From positions 92,800 through 156,799 of the forward strand of contig NZ_JABFMX010000010.1 in the NCBI RefSeq assembly GCF_013359735.1: a stretch of 64,000 bases of DNA, read 5' to 3'. Of this stretch, positions 45,674 to 55,623 are shown piece after piece. This DNA is from Arthrobacter sp. C9C5 (lineage in GTDB: Bacteria; Actinomycetota; Actinomycetes; Actinomycetales; Micrococcaceae). Each line of letters starts with the position of its first letter. Position 1 is the first letter of the stretch. The notes under the pieces were generated by a model that worked only from the letters and a program-made list of their open reading frames with translations, ran no database searches and had not been told where the DNA came from. The position numbers and the translations under genes are program-made.

Positions 45674-46783
45674 GTGCCGGAACATTCGGACGACACAAAC
45701 CCCAAGAGTGCCCGTAAGCTGGGCGTTCTCGCTGAACCGGAGGTCACCGCCGAATTCGCCGAGCGCAACGGCCGCGAAGTGCGCCATCTGCTCAATCTTG
45801 CCGATGAGCGCCACGACTGGTCGGTGGTGATCGAGTACCAGGATTTTACGGCCGGCAACGGGTTGGCGCCGATGCTGGACGCCTTGGCGAAGCACCGGAC
45901 CCTTCGTGCATGGGATGTCATGGTCTGCCTGACCGATCTTCCGATCCGTTTCGAGGGACGGACCGTAGTCGCGGAAGTTGCGCTTGGAGAGCCGATCTCC
46001 CTTGTTTCGTTGCCCGCGCTCGGCGCAGTCAACATCGACCGCCGGGTCCGCACCGCCGTCGCCGATCTTGGCTGGGCGATGCACCGCCACTTCGATCCCG
46101 AGGATGACCCCATAGAATTTGGGCCGCCTTCGCTGCACCAATCCAGGCATATTGAAACTGCTGTTCCTGATGAGGGGCCGATAGGGTTCCGCTATGTCTC
46201 GGCAACCAGGCTCGGCCGCGGACGGTTACTGGCGGGCATGCTGCGGGCGAACCGACCTTGGCGGTTGGTCTTCGGATTGAGAAGCGCAATGGCCGCCGCG
46301 ATCGCCACGGGTGCCTTCGCCCTTGTCACGAACACCATCTGGCAACTCGCGGACCTGCTAGGGGCGCCGAGGCTGACGTTGCTGATGGCCCTTTCGATCA
46401 GCTCTATGGTGTTCTGGATTATCACCCAACACGATCTCTGGGAAAGCCCCCGGCGCGACGGTACCCTCGAACGGTACAAGGCTTCCTTGTACAACACTTC
46501 TACAGTGTGGTCGTTGATGATCGGCGTCGTGATCAGTTACGTCCTGCTATTCGTGGCCGTGCTGCTGGCCGCGGCCTTCACTATCGACGACTCCCTATTG
46601 ACACAGACCCTGCAACATCCGGTGACTGTTTGGGACTTCATGGAAGTCGCCTGGATGACGACATCGGCGGCGCTCATCGGTGGTGCGTTGGGCTCAGGCT
46701 TCGAGTCAAAGGACGACATTCTTCGGGCCGCGTACGGCCAACGCGAACGTCATCGTCGCCAGGCGGTCGACGAAGGCGAATAA
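45674..46783 (+). CDS. Hypothetical membrane protein, 369 aa
   Basis: It starts at a GTG (45674) with TGGAGG upstream. The N-terminal ~190 residues are soluble and mixed alpha/beta, with WDVMVCLTDLPIRFEGRTVV. The C-terminal half has about four membrane segments (AAIATGAFALVTNTIWQLA, LLMALSISSMVFWII, IGVVISYVLLFVAVLLAA, TSAALIGGALGSGF). I do not recognise the family; the soluble domain first and membrane domain last is unusual for a transporter. It ends 28 bases before the convergent LacI gene. Confidence 0.75.
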   Translation: MPEHSDDTNPKSARKLGVLAEPEVTAEFAERNGREVRHLLNLADERHDWSVVIEYQDFTAGNGLAPMLDALAKHRTLRAWDVMVCLTDLPIRFEGRTVVAEVALGEPISLVSLPALGAVNIDRRVRTAVADLGWAMHRHFDPEDDPIEFGPPSLHQSRHIETAVPDEGPIGFRYVSATRLGRGRLLAGMLRANRPWRLVFGLRSAMAAAIATGAFALVTNTIWQLADLLGAPRLTLLMALSISSMVFWIITQHDLWESPRRDGTLERYKASLYNTSTVWSLMIGVVISYVLLFVAVLLAAAFTIDDSLLTQTLQHPVTVWDFMEVAWMTTSAALIGGALGSGFESKDDILRAAYGQRERHRRQAVDEGE

Positions 46784-46811
46784 TCCGGCCGGAGGCGACC
46801 GGTCCGGGCCC

Positions 46812-47894
46812 CTACCGGCCCGTGGCCGCTACCTTGGATGCGGCCGGCCTGGTGCTGGCCCGGACGACAAGAGCCGGAGCTATTGGCGTTCGGTCCACTT
46901 CACGCCCCTCCATGGCGCCGATAAGCACCTCCATGCTCATGAGCGCCAGGGCCGTGAAGTCTTGGCGCACCGTGGTCAAGGGAGGCAGGAAATAGTCGGA
47001 ACCTTCAATATCGTCGAAACCGACGACGCTGACATCGTCGGGGACGCGGACGCCGTTTTCGGCGAACGCGCGGATCAGCCCGAGGGCAGTATGGTCGCTG
47101 GCCGCAAAGATCGCCTGGGGGACCTTTGCCTCCCGGACGAGCTCGAGGGCGGTCTCGTAGGCCCATCGCGGGCTCCAGTCACCTTCGACGCAAAGACCTG
47201 GTTCGAGGCCGGAGTCACGGAGCGCCGCTTCCCAGCCGCGCTTGCGCACCCGTCCATCGAACCAGTCCATGGAGCCAGCGAAATGGGCAATGTCGGTGTG
47301 GCCCAAGTCGATGAGGTGCTGGGTGGCGAGTCTCGCTCCGAGCTCCTGATTTTCGGAGTATGTGAATACGTTTGGAGTTGACGACGCGCCCGCCGCAATC
47401 ATCTCTACTGGCAGGCGGCACGATGCACTCCAGACGGCCGCCGCCATTTCGACGAGGGGCGCGATGACGATAATTCCCCCTACGCCTGTATCGTCCAGAG
47501 TGTCCAGGGCCTCCTGGACGGACTCTTCGTAGGGTTTTTGGACGCTGATCACGGTTGTGGCATACCCCTTGTGCCGCGCTACGTTTTCGAGCGCCATAAG
47601 GGTTCCCACCGGGCCGAAACGGGGGGATCCGCCCGACAGGATGCCAATGGAGGTCGACCGGCTAGTGACCAGCGCTGTGGCTGCGCGGTTCCGGCGGTAG
47701 CCAATGTCCTTAATGACCCGGAGGACTCGCTCGCGAGTCGAGGCGCTGACATCGGGGGCGTTATTCAGGACTCTTGAGACCGTCCCGAAGGAGACGCCTG
47801 CAAGTTGGGCGACATCGTTTATGGTCGGTTTCCGGCGTAAGGGAGCGTCGGCAGCCCGGCCGTTGTCCTCGCGCGGAATCGTCGTGTCTGTCAT
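46812..47894 (-). CDS. LacI-family transcriptional regulator
   Basis: 360 residues from the ATG at 47894 (GGAG upstream). The helix-turn-helix is [20 protein letters not shown] with hinge [15 protein letters not shown]. The periplasmic-binding-protein-like sensor spans ~75-355. It is divergent from the ABC-transport/dehydrogenase operon. Three copies of a near-palindromic site lie in the gap, so it most likely represses that operon and itself until the sugar binds. Confidence 0.93.
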   Translation of the reverse strand: MTDTTIPREDNGRAADAPLRRKPTINDVAQLAGVSFGTVSRVLNNAPDVSASTRERVLRVIKDIGYRRNRAATALVTSRSTSIGILSGGSPRFGPVGTLMALENVARHKGYATTVISVQKPYEESVQEALDTLDDTGVGGIIVIAPLVEMAAAVWSASCRLPVEMIAAGASSTPNVFTYSENQELGARLATQHLIDLGHTDIAHFAGSMDWFDGRVRKRGWEAALRDSGLEPGLCVEGDWSPRWAYETALELVREAKVPQAIFAASDHTALGLIRAFAENGVRVPDDVSVVGFDDIEGSDYFLPPLTTVRQDFTALALMSMEVLIGAMEGREVDRTPIAPALVVRASTRPAASKVAATGR

Positions 47895-48017
47895 GCCATC
47901 TCCTGTCCAGCTTGTGTGGGCCGAGGCGACGGCGGCCTTGTACCCCGTCAATCTTACGCTGCCACCTTGCCTGGGACCGCACAGCGGCTCTTGGTGTGAT
48001 GCTTGACACTAATCATC

Positions 48018-48072
48018 GTGAACGTTTACGATCGGTGGCGTAAACGTTCACGGAGGGTTCGTAAACGTTCAC
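48018..48072. promoter_or_regulatory. Three LacI-type operators
   Basis: GTGAACGTTTAC (48018-48029), GTAAACGTTCAC (48040-48051) and GTAAACGTTCAC (48061-48072) are copies of one 12-base site with the central CG step preferred by LacI/GalR proteins. Their centres are 22 and 21 bases apart, two helical turns, which favours side-by-side binding. They lie 32-86 bases before the first gene of the operon. Confidence 0.85.
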
Positions 48073-48103
48073 GGTGTTAGTACTTCGATGGAGAGGGAGC
48101 GGG

Positions 48104-48586
48104 ATGAGCGACAACACCGCCTACGCACTTTTAGTCGATCCGAGCGTTGCCCGTCGAGACATCGACCAGACCCAGTGGTCAAATCTGGTATTGCTCCTGG
48201 AGGGCGCAGCACGCGATGATCTCGCAGTCGCTGTCCGCACCTTCGTTTCGGCCGGCTCCACGGCTGTCATCGGCGTATTCGATGACAACTTCCTCTGGAC
48301 AAGCTTGATCATTTCTGTCGACCAGGCCGGGGCTCCCGAGTCGCTGTCCACCATTGACGACTCGGTCGCTGAGGCGGCCGGCGAAATGACAAAGGCGGCC
48401 GGCGAGGCGGTGAAATGGGTAGAAGCCCATTATGGACCGTGTTCCCTCGGGCTCTTCGTCAACAAAAAGCACGCAGAGGCCCTTGTTAGGGCTTCAGACA
48501 AGGCTGCTGCTGTCCGCACAGCCTCCGCCGCCGGTGGACTCGTCCTCTCCCCCGTACCCCCTTCCCTCGCCATTGCCCTGGCCTGA
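48104..48586 (+). CDS. Unknown 160-aa protein opening the sugar operon
   Basis: First gene behind the LacI operators (ATG 48104, MSDNTAYALLVDPSVARRDI). It is soluble, with an alpha-helical C-terminal half (SVAEAAGEMTKAAGEAVKWV, KHAEALVRASDKAAAVRTAS). I do not recognise the family. The position suggests a role tied to uptake or to the first enzymatic steps. Codon use fits the operon. It is not a RbsD-like mutarotase by motif. Confidence 0.7.
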   Translation: MSDNTAYALLVDPSVARRDIDQTQWSNLVLLLEGAARDDLAVAVRTFVSAGSTAVIGVFDDNFLWTSLIISVDQAGAPESLSTIDDSVAEAAGEMTKAAGEAVKWVEAHYGPCSLGLFVNKKHAEALVRASDKAAAVRTASAAGGLVLSPVPPSLAIALA

Positions 48587-48634
48587 CCCCGCAACGATCT
48601 ACCACCTACCCCCACACACAAGCACTGGAGAACA

Positions 48635-49795
48635 ATGATGATCCGCAGGCTTCCCTTTGTGGCCTTGGCCGCAGCCCTGTCAATTTCCGTCGCTTCCTGC
48701 AGCAGCTCGACGGCGGGCAGCTCGAGCGCTCCTGATACCGGCGTGTCCGTGAAGGCCCAGCAGGCCCTTGACAAGATCAAGGGACAGGTCCTGAGCAAGG
48801 GCCCGAATGGCGAGACGCCGTCACCGGCATCGACTGCAGATCTCACGCCCGAAGAAATTGCGAAGATCAAGGCTCTCAATGCCAAGGCTGCAATCGTGAT
48901 GCATTACGGCGGCAACGACTGGGCCACCGCCCAGACAAACGGCCTCAAGAGCGAGTTCGAAAAGCTCGGTATCAAGGTCATCGCTACGACAGACGCGAAC
49001 TTCAAGCCGGACAAGCAGGTGTCGGACATCGAGACCGTGATGACCCAGAATCCGAACATCATGATCTCCATTCCCACTGACCCCGTAGCGACGGCCTCCG
49101 CCTACAAGAAGGTGGGGGCCGCCGGGACGAAGCTCGTCTTCATGGACAACGTTCCCCAAGGACTAACGGCCGGCAAGGACTACGTTTCCGTGGTTTCCGC
49201 CGACAACTACGGCAACGGTGTCGTCGCCGCGCACCAGATGGCCAAGGCCATCGGCGGCAAGGGCAAAATCGGCCTTGTCTTCCACCAGGCTGATTTCTTT
49301 GTGACGAAGCAGCGTTACGAGGGCTTCAAGGAAACGATCACTAAGGAGTACCCGGACATCCAGATCGTCGAAGAAAAGGGCATCGCCGGCCCCGACTTCG
49401 CCGGAGACGCCCAGGCCGCGGCAAATGCGATGCTTAGCAAGCACGCCGACTTGAACGGCATCTGGGCCGTGTGGGACGTCCCCGCAGAAGGCGTCATGGC
49501 CGCAGCTCGTGCCGCGGGGCGTCAGGACCTGAAGATCGCAACCGAGGACCTCGGTAAGAACGTTGCCATCGCTCTGGCTAAAGACCAGCTAGTCGTCGGT
49601 CTCGGCGCCCAGGTTCCTTTCGATCAGGGGGTCACGGAGGCTCGTCTGGCAGCAGGCGCCCTCATCGGCAAGAAGGCACCAGCCTATGTGGCCCTGAGCG
49701 CCGTCCCGGTTGACCACTCCAACGTCCTGGAAGCCTGGAAGCAGGTCTACCACGAGGACGCTCCCAAGGACATTCAAGAGTCCTACAAGAAGTAG
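48635..49795 (+). CDS. Sugar ABC transporter substrate-binding lipoprotein
   Basis: 386 residues. A signal peptide ends in the lipobox SVASC (Cys near 22). The mature part is a type I periplasmic-binding protein: AIVMHYGGNDWATAQTNGLK, ISIPTDPVATASAYKKVGAA and GIWAVWDVPAEGVMAAARAA. It belongs to the ribose/xylose group that pairs with RbsA/RbsC-type transporters, and binds the sugar outside the membrane. ATGATG gives two start choices; both follow GGAG. Confidence 0.93.
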   Translation: MMIRRLPFVALAAALSISVASCSSSTAGSSSAPDTGVSVKAQQALDKIKGQVLSKGPNGETPSPASTADLTPEEIAKIKALNAKAAIVMHYGGNDWATAQTNGLKSEFEKLGIKVIATTDANFKPDKQVSDIETVMTQNPNIMISIPTDPVATASAYKKVGAAGTKLVFMDNVPQGLTAGKDYVSVVSADNYGNGVVAAHQMAKAIGGKGKIGLVFHQADFFVTKQRYEGFKETITKEYPDIQIVEEKGIAGPDFAGDAQAAANAMLSKHADLNGIWAVWDVPAEGVMAAARAAGRQDLKIATEDLGKNVAIALAKDQLVVGLGAQVPFDQGVTEARLAAGALIGKKAPAYVALSAVPVDHSNVLEAWKQVYHEDAPKDIQESYKK

Positions 49796-49846
49796 CCAGA
49801 CTTGGACGGTGCGGGTACCAACCCGCACCGTCCCGAAAGGGCAACA

Positions 49847-51355
49847 ATGAACACCGCAGACAATGTCGTCGAGATGCGTTCTGTCTCCAAGGGCTTCAAT
49901 GGCGTTTCAGTCCTGAAGGATGTCAGCTTCGACGTCCGCAGGGGCGAAGTCCATGCTCTCGCAGGAGGCAACGGGGCCGGCAAATCCACGCTCATGAAGA
50001 TCCTGCAGGGCGTCTATCAGGCGGACGCGGGAGAGATCATCATTGGCGGCAAGCCAGCGGCGATCAACTCGATCCAGGATGCGAAGAATGCCGGCATCGG
50101 GATGGTATTCCAGGAATTCAGCCTCGTACCAAGCCTTACGGTGGCGAAAAACATCTTCTTGGCCGCTGAACCGCTCGGCGCAGGCGGCCTGATTGACGAC
50201 CGCGCCTCGGTCCGCCGGGCCAAGGAGGTCTTCGCCGAAATGGAGGTTGACGTCGATCCCCGGGCCGAAGTCTCCCGGCTCGGAACCGCCTACTGGCAGC
50301 TGACCGAGATCGCCAAGGCGCTCTCGCAGAACGCTCAGGTGCTGATCATGGACGAACCCACGGCAAGCCTTGCCCGTCACGAATCTGAGGCGCTCTTCGA
50401 ACTGATTGACCGCCTCAAAAAGCGCGGCATCTCGATCATCTACATCTCGCACCGCATGGACGAGGTCTACCGTCTTGCCGACCGGATCACTATCCTCCGG
50501 GACGGCCGGCGTCTGCTTACCGAGCCACTGAGCGCGGTGACCCCCGAACAGATCGTCGAGGGCATTGTCGGCAGGAAGATCGAAGGCCAGCTTGCCTACC
50601 GCGAGCGGGACCACGCGGTTCACGAGGGTGCCCCCCTGCTGGAGGTACGTGGACTAAACGCCGGGCGGCGAGTACGGGACGTCTCTTTCTCGCTCCGGCC
50701 AGGGGAGATCCTGGGCTTGGCCGGTCTTATGGGCAGCGGCCGCACCGAACTCGCCCGGGCATTGTTCGGCATCGACCGGCGGGACAGCGGTGACATCCTC
50801 ATCCGAGGGAAGAAAATCAACCTGAATTCCCCCCAGCAGGCCATAGACGCCGGGGTTGCCCTGATCCCCGAGGACCGGCGCGCACAAGGCCTCGTCCTGG
50901 ACCACTCGGTCCGCGACAACCTGCTGCTACCCCTGCTTGGCCAGATTCAGCGGGGACCGTTGCTGAATTCCACGAAAGGCAAGGATCTGTCTTCATCTCT
51001 CATCAAGAAGTTCGCGGTCAAGGTCGCCCACCCCAACCGCCCAGTGCGGCTGCTTTCAGGCGGAAACCAGCAGAAAGTGGTGATCGCCAAGTGGCTGGGC
51101 ACAAACCCGGACATCCTGATTCTGGACGAACCCACAGCCGGCGTCGACATCGGCACCAAGAGCGAGATCCTGGACATGATCCGCGAACTCGCCAGCGCCG
51201 GTAAAGCAGTCATCGTCATCTCCTCCGAGTACCCGGAACTGCTCGCGGTCAGCGACCGCGTCCTCGTCCTCAAGGACGGCTCCGTCATCCGTGACATCCC
51301 CCGCAGCGATATCGCTGACGAGGAATATCTTCAACTTGCAGTCCAGGGAGTCTGA
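49847..51355 (+). CDS. Sugar ABC transporter ATP-binding protein (tandem NBD)
   Basis: 502 residues from the ATG at 49847 (GAAAGGG upstream). Two ABC domains follow one another: the first has GGNGAGKST and VLIMDEPTASL, the second has GLMGSGRTEL (degenerate Walker A), the signature LLSGGNQQKV and ILILDEPTAGVDIGTK. This is the RbsA/XylG/MglA type with one active and one degenerate site. It is the engine of the importer. Confidence 0.94.
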   Translation: MNTADNVVEMRSVSKGFNGVSVLKDVSFDVRRGEVHALAGGNGAGKSTLMKILQGVYQADAGEIIIGGKPAAINSIQDAKNAGIGMVFQEFSLVPSLTVAKNIFLAAEPLGAGGLIDDRASVRRAKEVFAEMEVDVDPRAEVSRLGTAYWQLTEIAKALSQNAQVLIMDEPTASLARHESEALFELIDRLKKRGISIIYISHRMDEVYRLADRITILRDGRRLLTEPLSAVTPEQIVEGIVGRKIEGQLAYRERDHAVHEGAPLLEVRGLNAGRRVRDVSFSLRPGEILGLAGLMGSGRTELARALFGIDRRDSGDILIRGKKINLNSPQQAIDAGVALIPEDRRAQGLVLDHSVRDNLLLPLLGQIQRGPLLNSTKGKDLSSSLIKKFAVKVAHPNRPVRLLSGGNQQKVVIAKWLGTNPDILILDEPTAGVDIGTKSEILDMIRELASAGKAVIVISSEYPELLAVSDRVLVLKDGSVIRDIPRSDIADEEYLQLAVQGV

Positions 51356-51358
51356 ACA

Positions 51359-52345
51359 GTGAGCAAGGCAAACACCATCCCCGCCGGCGATACGGCGGCA
51401 CCCCGCAATTTTGGCACGTTCCTCAAAGAGCTCGACTGGCGACGCTACGTCATCTACATCGGGTTCGTCGTCGTCTTCCTCTTCTTCGCCGTTCTGCTGC
51501 GCGATCAGGGATTCATGACCCCACAAAACCTGCTGAACATTTTCAGGCAGACCGCCACCATCACCGTCATCGCAGTGGGCATGACCTACGTCATCTCCTG
51601 CGCTGAGATTGACCTCAGCGTCGGCTCAGTGGCCGGACTGGCCAGCGTCTGCACGGCCATGGCGGTCTCGCAGTGGGGCCTGGTCCCAGGCATCCTCGCC
51701 GGCCTCGCCGTCGGACTCGTCGTCGGATCCATCAATGGCGCGCTGGTCAGCCTCCTGGGTATCCCTTCCTTCCTGGTGACGCTGGGCATGTTGGGTATCG
51801 CCGCTGGCGTCGCCCAGTGGATCACGGCTTCGGCCCCCCAGCCGATCCTCAATGACACTTTCAACATGATTTTTGGATCCGGGGACTTCGGTCCGGTTCC
51901 TGGCCTGGTCGTCTGGAGCGCCCTCTTTGTTGCGGCCGGCGCCGTCGTATTGAACCGCACCAAGTTCGGCCGCCAGGTGCTCGCTACCGGCGGCAACAGG
52001 AACGCTGCCGAGTTCACGGGCATCAATACCAAGCGCATCAAGTTCCAGGTGCTCCTCATTTCGGGCACGGTCGCGGCCGTCGCCGGCATGCTGTATGCCG
52101 GGCGTCTCCAGTCCGGCCGGTTCCAGTGGGGATCGGGTGACGAACTGTCCGCCATCGCCGCCGTCATCCTCGGCGGGACAAGCCTCTTCGGCGGATTCGG
52201 TTCCATCATGGGAACTCTGTTCGGTGCCCTCCTGATTGGCCTGATCAACAACGGCCTGATCCTGGCCGGTCTAGACAGCAGCCAACAGCAGGTGGTCCGT
52301 GGAGCCATCATCATCCTGGCCGTCGCCCTCGCCCGGAAGAAGTAA
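51359..52345 (+). CDS. Sugar ABC transporter permease
   Basis: 328 residues from a GTG (51359) with AGGGAG 8 bases upstream, 3 bases after the ATPase gene. About 9-10 membrane segments are visible, and AEIDLSVGSVAGLASV is the conserved cytoplasmic motif of RbsC/XylH permeases, followed by NGALVSLLGIPSFLVTLGML and SAIAAVILGGTSLFGGFGSI. It completes a ribose-type importer. Confidence 0.94.
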   Translation: MSKANTIPAGDTAAPRNFGTFLKELDWRRYVIYIGFVVVFLFFAVLLRDQGFMTPQNLLNIFRQTATITVIAVGMTYVISCAEIDLSVGSVAGLASVCTAMAVSQWGLVPGILAGLAVGLVVGSINGALVSLLGIPSFLVTLGMLGIAAGVAQWITASAPQPILNDTFNMIFGSGDFGPVPGLVVWSALFVAAGAVVLNRTKFGRQVLATGGNRNAAEFTGINTKRIKFQVLLISGTVAAVAGMLYAGRLQSGRFQWGSGDELSAIAAVILGGTSLFGGFGSIMGTLFGALLIGLINNGLILAGLDSSQQQVVRGAIIILAVALARKK

Positions 52346-52351
52346 AACCGC

Positions 52352-53506
52352 ATGACCCTCAAACTACGGTCCGGAATCATCGGCACAGGATTCATGGGCT
52401 CAATCCATGCCCACGCGGTGCGCGCAGCAGGGGGCGAAGTCAGTGCAATCGCTGGAAGCAGCCAGGCTTCCGCCGAAGCGGCAGCAGCCTCGCTCGGCGC
52501 CCGAACCGCAACCGAGTCCCCCGAAGCACTGATCGCACGAAACGACGTAGATGTCGTACACATCTGCACCCCGAACGCGACCCACGCTGACCTTGCCCGT
52601 AAGGCCATCGCAGCCGGGAAAGCAGTTGTCTGTGAGAAGCCCCTCGCCACGAGCGTTGAGGACGCCGGGGAACTCACGCACCTCGCAGACCGGGCAGGCG
52701 TCGTCACGGGCGTGCCCTTCGTGTACAGGTTCTATCCGGCCGTCCGTGAGGCCCGTGACCGTATCCTGGGCGGCGACGCCGGCCGTCTCTGGCTGCTGCA
52801 CGGTTCCTACCTGCAGGATTGGCTGGCGGGCGCGGAAGCCACAAACTGGCGGGTCGACTCCAAACTCGGAGGAACCTCCAGAGCTTTCGGTGACATCGGC
52901 GTGCACTGGTGCGACCTGATGGAATTCACCACCGGACACAGAATCACCAGCCTGGTGGCAAAGACCAGCCGGGCCTACGATCAACGTGAAACCGACGGCC
53001 AGTTGTCCTCCGTCGTTACGGAGGACGGCGCCACGCTCCTGTTCCAGACCAACAAGGGGGCCACGGGCTCCCTCGTTGTCAGCCAGGTCAGCCCGGGCCG
53101 CAAGAACCGGCTGTGGTTCTCCTTCGACGGAACCGAAGCGTCATTCAGCTTCAACCAGGAACGGCCGGACACGCTTCACATCGGAAGTACAAAATCCAGC
53201 TCCGACATCCCCGTGGGCCCGGAGTCCCTTTCCACCCCGGGCGGCAGACGCTACGCCAAACTCCCACCGGGACATCCCCAGGGATACCAGGACAGCTTCA
53301 ACTCCTTCGTCGCCGACGTCTATGCAGCCGTCCAAGGACAGGCGCCCGAAGGCCTGCCCACGTTCCGGGACGGTCTGCGTGCAGCGATTCTGACGGATGC
53401 ACTCGTCACCTCCGCTGCACAACAGTCATGGGTAGACGTTCCCGGTACTGACATCCCATTCGAATTACTCAAGTCTTCCCCCGCATCTGAAAGGCAGAAG
53501 CAATGA
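52352..53506 (+). CDS. Gfo/Idh/MocA-family NAD(P)-dependent oxidoreductase
   Basis: 384 residues, 6 bases after the permease. It has the Rossmann motif IIGTGFMGSIHAHAVRAAG and the catalytic CEKPLAT with Lys. The C-terminal alpha/beta domain contains GTSRAFGDIGVHWCDLMEF, where Asp/His complete the active site. In levoglucosan catabolism a family member of this type (LgdC) reduces the last keto intermediate to glucose. That role is inferred from gene content. Confidence 0.9.
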   Translation: MTLKLRSGIIGTGFMGSIHAHAVRAAGGEVSAIAGSSQASAEAAAASLGARTATESPEALIARNDVDVVHICTPNATHADLARKAIAAGKAVVCEKPLATSVEDAGELTHLADRAGVVTGVPFVYRFYPAVREARDRILGGDAGRLWLLHGSYLQDWLAGAEATNWRVDSKLGGTSRAFGDIGVHWCDLMEFTTGHRITSLVAKTSRAYDQRETDGQLSSVVTEDGATLLFQTNKGATGSLVVSQVSPGRKNRLWFSFDGTEASFSFNQERPDTLHIGSTKSSSDIPVGPESLSTPGGRRYAKLPPGHPQGYQDSFNSFVADVYAAVQGQAPEGLPTFRDGLRAAILTDALVTSAAQQSWVDVPGTDIPFELLKSSPASERQKQ

Positions 53507-54318
53507 AACTTGGTTACTGTTCCATCACCTGGGGCGGCGTCGTTGGCCACCCGCAAGGCGTCACGAGCGTCAAGGACCTCTTTTACATGACCCACGGCTC
53601 CATGAGGGACGCCGTCAAGGACATCGCATCCGTCGGCTATCAGGGTGTGGAGATGTTCGACGGGAACCTTGCGGAGTACGCGGAAAAGCCCGAGGAACTC
53701 AAGGAGCTCCTGGGCACTTCAGGAGTTGTGCTGACAAGCGTGTACACCGGGGCCAACTTCATCTACGCAGACATCCTCCCGGACGAAATGCACCGCATTC
53801 ACCGCGCCGCGGAATTGGCCGCGAGCTTCGGAGCGGAACGACTCGTAGTGGGGGGCGGAGCACGGCGCGCAGCCGGAACCACTGACGAGGACTACCAACG
53901 CCTCGGTGAGGCGCTGGACAGCGTGGCGGACATCGCCGAGAGCTTTGGCCTGTCGGCCAGCTACCACCCGCACCTGAGCACCATTGTCGAGGGCCCGGAG
54001 GATCTGGATCGGCTCATGCCGCTGACCCGGATCGGCTTCTGCCCGGACACGGCACACCTTGCTGCGGGCGGCGCAGACCCGGCCGCAGTCATCCGGAAGT
54101 ACCCAGACAGGATCCAGCACATCCACCTCAAGGACTTCCAGAAGGACCCCTTCAATTTCCTGCCGCTGGGACAGGGAGAACTCGACTTCCCGGACATCAT
54201 CGCCGCGATCCGCGAAAGCGGGTACGACAGCTGGCTCATGGTCGAACTCGACAACTACGACGGCGACCCGCGAGCCGCCGCAGAAATCAGCAAGAAATAC
54301 CTTGAGAAGCTCCTTTAA
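53503..54318 (+). CDS. Sugar phosphate isomerase/epimerase family protein (TIM barrel)
   Basis: 271 residues, overlapping the dehydrogenase stop by 4 bases. It is an AP-endonuclease-2-like barrel: LVVGGGARRAAGTTDEDYQR, SYHPHLSTIVEGPEDLDRLM, GFCPDTAHLAAGG, IQHIHLKDFQKD and SWLMVELDNYDGD supply the His/Asp/Glu metal ligands. In the known levoglucosan route two such proteins (LgdB1, LgdB2) catalyse beta-elimination and hydration of the 3-keto sugar. Which of the two this is cannot be told. Confidence 0.9.
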   Translation: MKLGYCSITWGGVVGHPQGVTSVKDLFYMTHGSMRDAVKDIASVGYQGVEMFDGNLAEYAEKPEELKELLGTSGVVLTSVYTGANFIYADILPDEMHRIHRAAELAASFGAERLVVGGGARRAAGTTDEDYQRLGEALDSVADIAESFGLSASYHPHLSTIVEGPEDLDRLMPLTRIGFCPDTAHLAAGGADPAAVIRKYPDRIQHIHLKDFQKDPFNFLPLGQGELDFPDIIAAIRESGYDSWLMVELDNYDGDPRAAAEISKKYLEKLL

Positions 54319-54387
54319 CTGATTTTCAACCGCGAGGGGCAGCCACAGCCGGCGTGTCCCGAACTTTCCGGAAGGAACAAGATTCAC

Positions 54388-55560
54388 ATGCAGAACCTCA
54401 ATGTCGGCCTCATCGGAGGCGGCTTCATGGGCAAGGCCCATTCCCTGGCCTACGCCGCCATGCCCATGTTCTTTTGGCCGGCACCGGCACTCCCGGTCCG
54501 CAAAGTCATCGCTGAAGCCAACCCGGATCTCGCCGCCGAAGCGGCCCGCCGCTTTGGGTTCGAGAACTCCACCGCTGACTGGCGCACCATCATTGACGAT
54601 CCGGACATCCACGTCGTAGACATCGCCACACCCAACCATCTCCACGCCGAAATTGCCATCGCCGCCGCTGAAGCAGGCAAACACATCATCTGCGAAAAAC
54701 CGCTGGCCCGCACCGGCGAAGAATCCAAGGCGATGTACGACGCCGTCAAAGACAAGAACATCGTCCACATGGTCGCCTTCAACTACCGGCGCACCCCCGC
54801 AGTCGCACTGGCAAAGAAATACATCGAGGAAGGGGCAATCGGACAAGTCCTCAACTTCCGCGGCACCTATCTGCAGGACTGGAGCGCCGACCCGAACTCC
54901 CCCCTGTCGTGGCGCTTCCAGAAATCCATCGCAGGTTCCGGTGCCCTTGGTGACATCGCAACGCACGTCATTGACATGGCAAGGTACCTCGTCGGCGAGT
55001 TCAGCGCAGTCAATGCCGTCCTGTCCACCTGGATCCCGGAACGACCGCTCCAAACAGGCGGGGCGGACGCACTCGGCACCGTACGGGGCGGGGAGGGCCC
55101 CCGAGGCCAGGTTGATGTCGATGATGAAGTCATGACCATGATCCGCTTCGCCAACGGGGCCGTCGGATCCGTCGAGGCGACACGCAACGCTCATGGAAGG
55201 AACAACTACATAACCTTCGAAATCCACGGAACCGAGGGCAGCATCGTCTTCAACTACGAGCGGCGCGACGAACTGCAGGTCTGCTTCGCGTCCGACCAGG
55301 GCGACCGGCGCGGATTCCGCACCATCTACACCGGTCCGGCACATCCCTACGGAGAAGGACTCTGGCCGATTCCTGCCCTCGGCATTGGCTACGGCGAAAC
55401 GAAGATCATCGAGGCCTATGACTTCTTCAAAGCCATCGCAGAAGGCGGCAGCGTAAGCCCCAACTTTGCAGACGGCTATCAGGTTGCCCTCATCGACGAC
55501 GCGATCGTCGAATCAGCTGCAAAAGAATCCTGGGTCGAGGTCCCGCAGATCAGCGTCTAA
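54388..55560 (+). CDS. Levoglucosan dehydrogenase-like Gfo/Idh/MocA oxidoreductase
   Basis: 390 residues. The NAD site is LIGGGFMGKAHSLAYAAMP, the catalytic Lys is in CEKPLA (~104), and the C-terminal domain has AFNYRRTPAV, YLQDWSADPNSPLSWRFQ and GSGALGDIATHVIDMARY with the Asp/His pair. The sequence closely recalls the characterised NAD-dependent levoglucosan dehydrogenase of Pseudarthrobacter phenanthrenivorans, which oxidises C3 of 1,6-anhydroglucose. That recall is from memory. GGAAGGAA precedes the ATG. Confidence 0.8.
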   Translation: MQNLNVGLIGGGFMGKAHSLAYAAMPMFFWPAPALPVRKVIAEANPDLAAEAARRFGFENSTADWRTIIDDPDIHVVDIATPNHLHAEIAIAAAEAGKHIICEKPLARTGEESKAMYDAVKDKNIVHMVAFNYRRTPAVALAKKYIEEGAIGQVLNFRGTYLQDWSADPNSPLSWRFQKSIAGSGALGDIATHVIDMARYLVGEFSAVNAVLSTWIPERPLQTGGADALGTVRGGEGPRGQVDVDDEVMTMIRFANGAVGSVEATRNAHGRNNYITFEIHGTEGSIVFNYERRDELQVCFASDQGDRRGFRTIYTGPAHPYGEGLWPIPALGIGYGETKIIEAYDFFKAIAEGGSVSPNFADGYQVALIDDAIVESAAKESWVEVPQISV

Positions 55561-55623
55561 CACCCGTTCGGGGGACGGCGACTGCCGTCCCCCGAACCCC
55601 AAAACCGAGAAAGGGATGGAAAC

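Noticed and set aside
53719..55344. A 541-residue leftward frame opposite the sugar operon
   Set aside because: It is the antisense shadow of three well-supported genes with clear family motifs.
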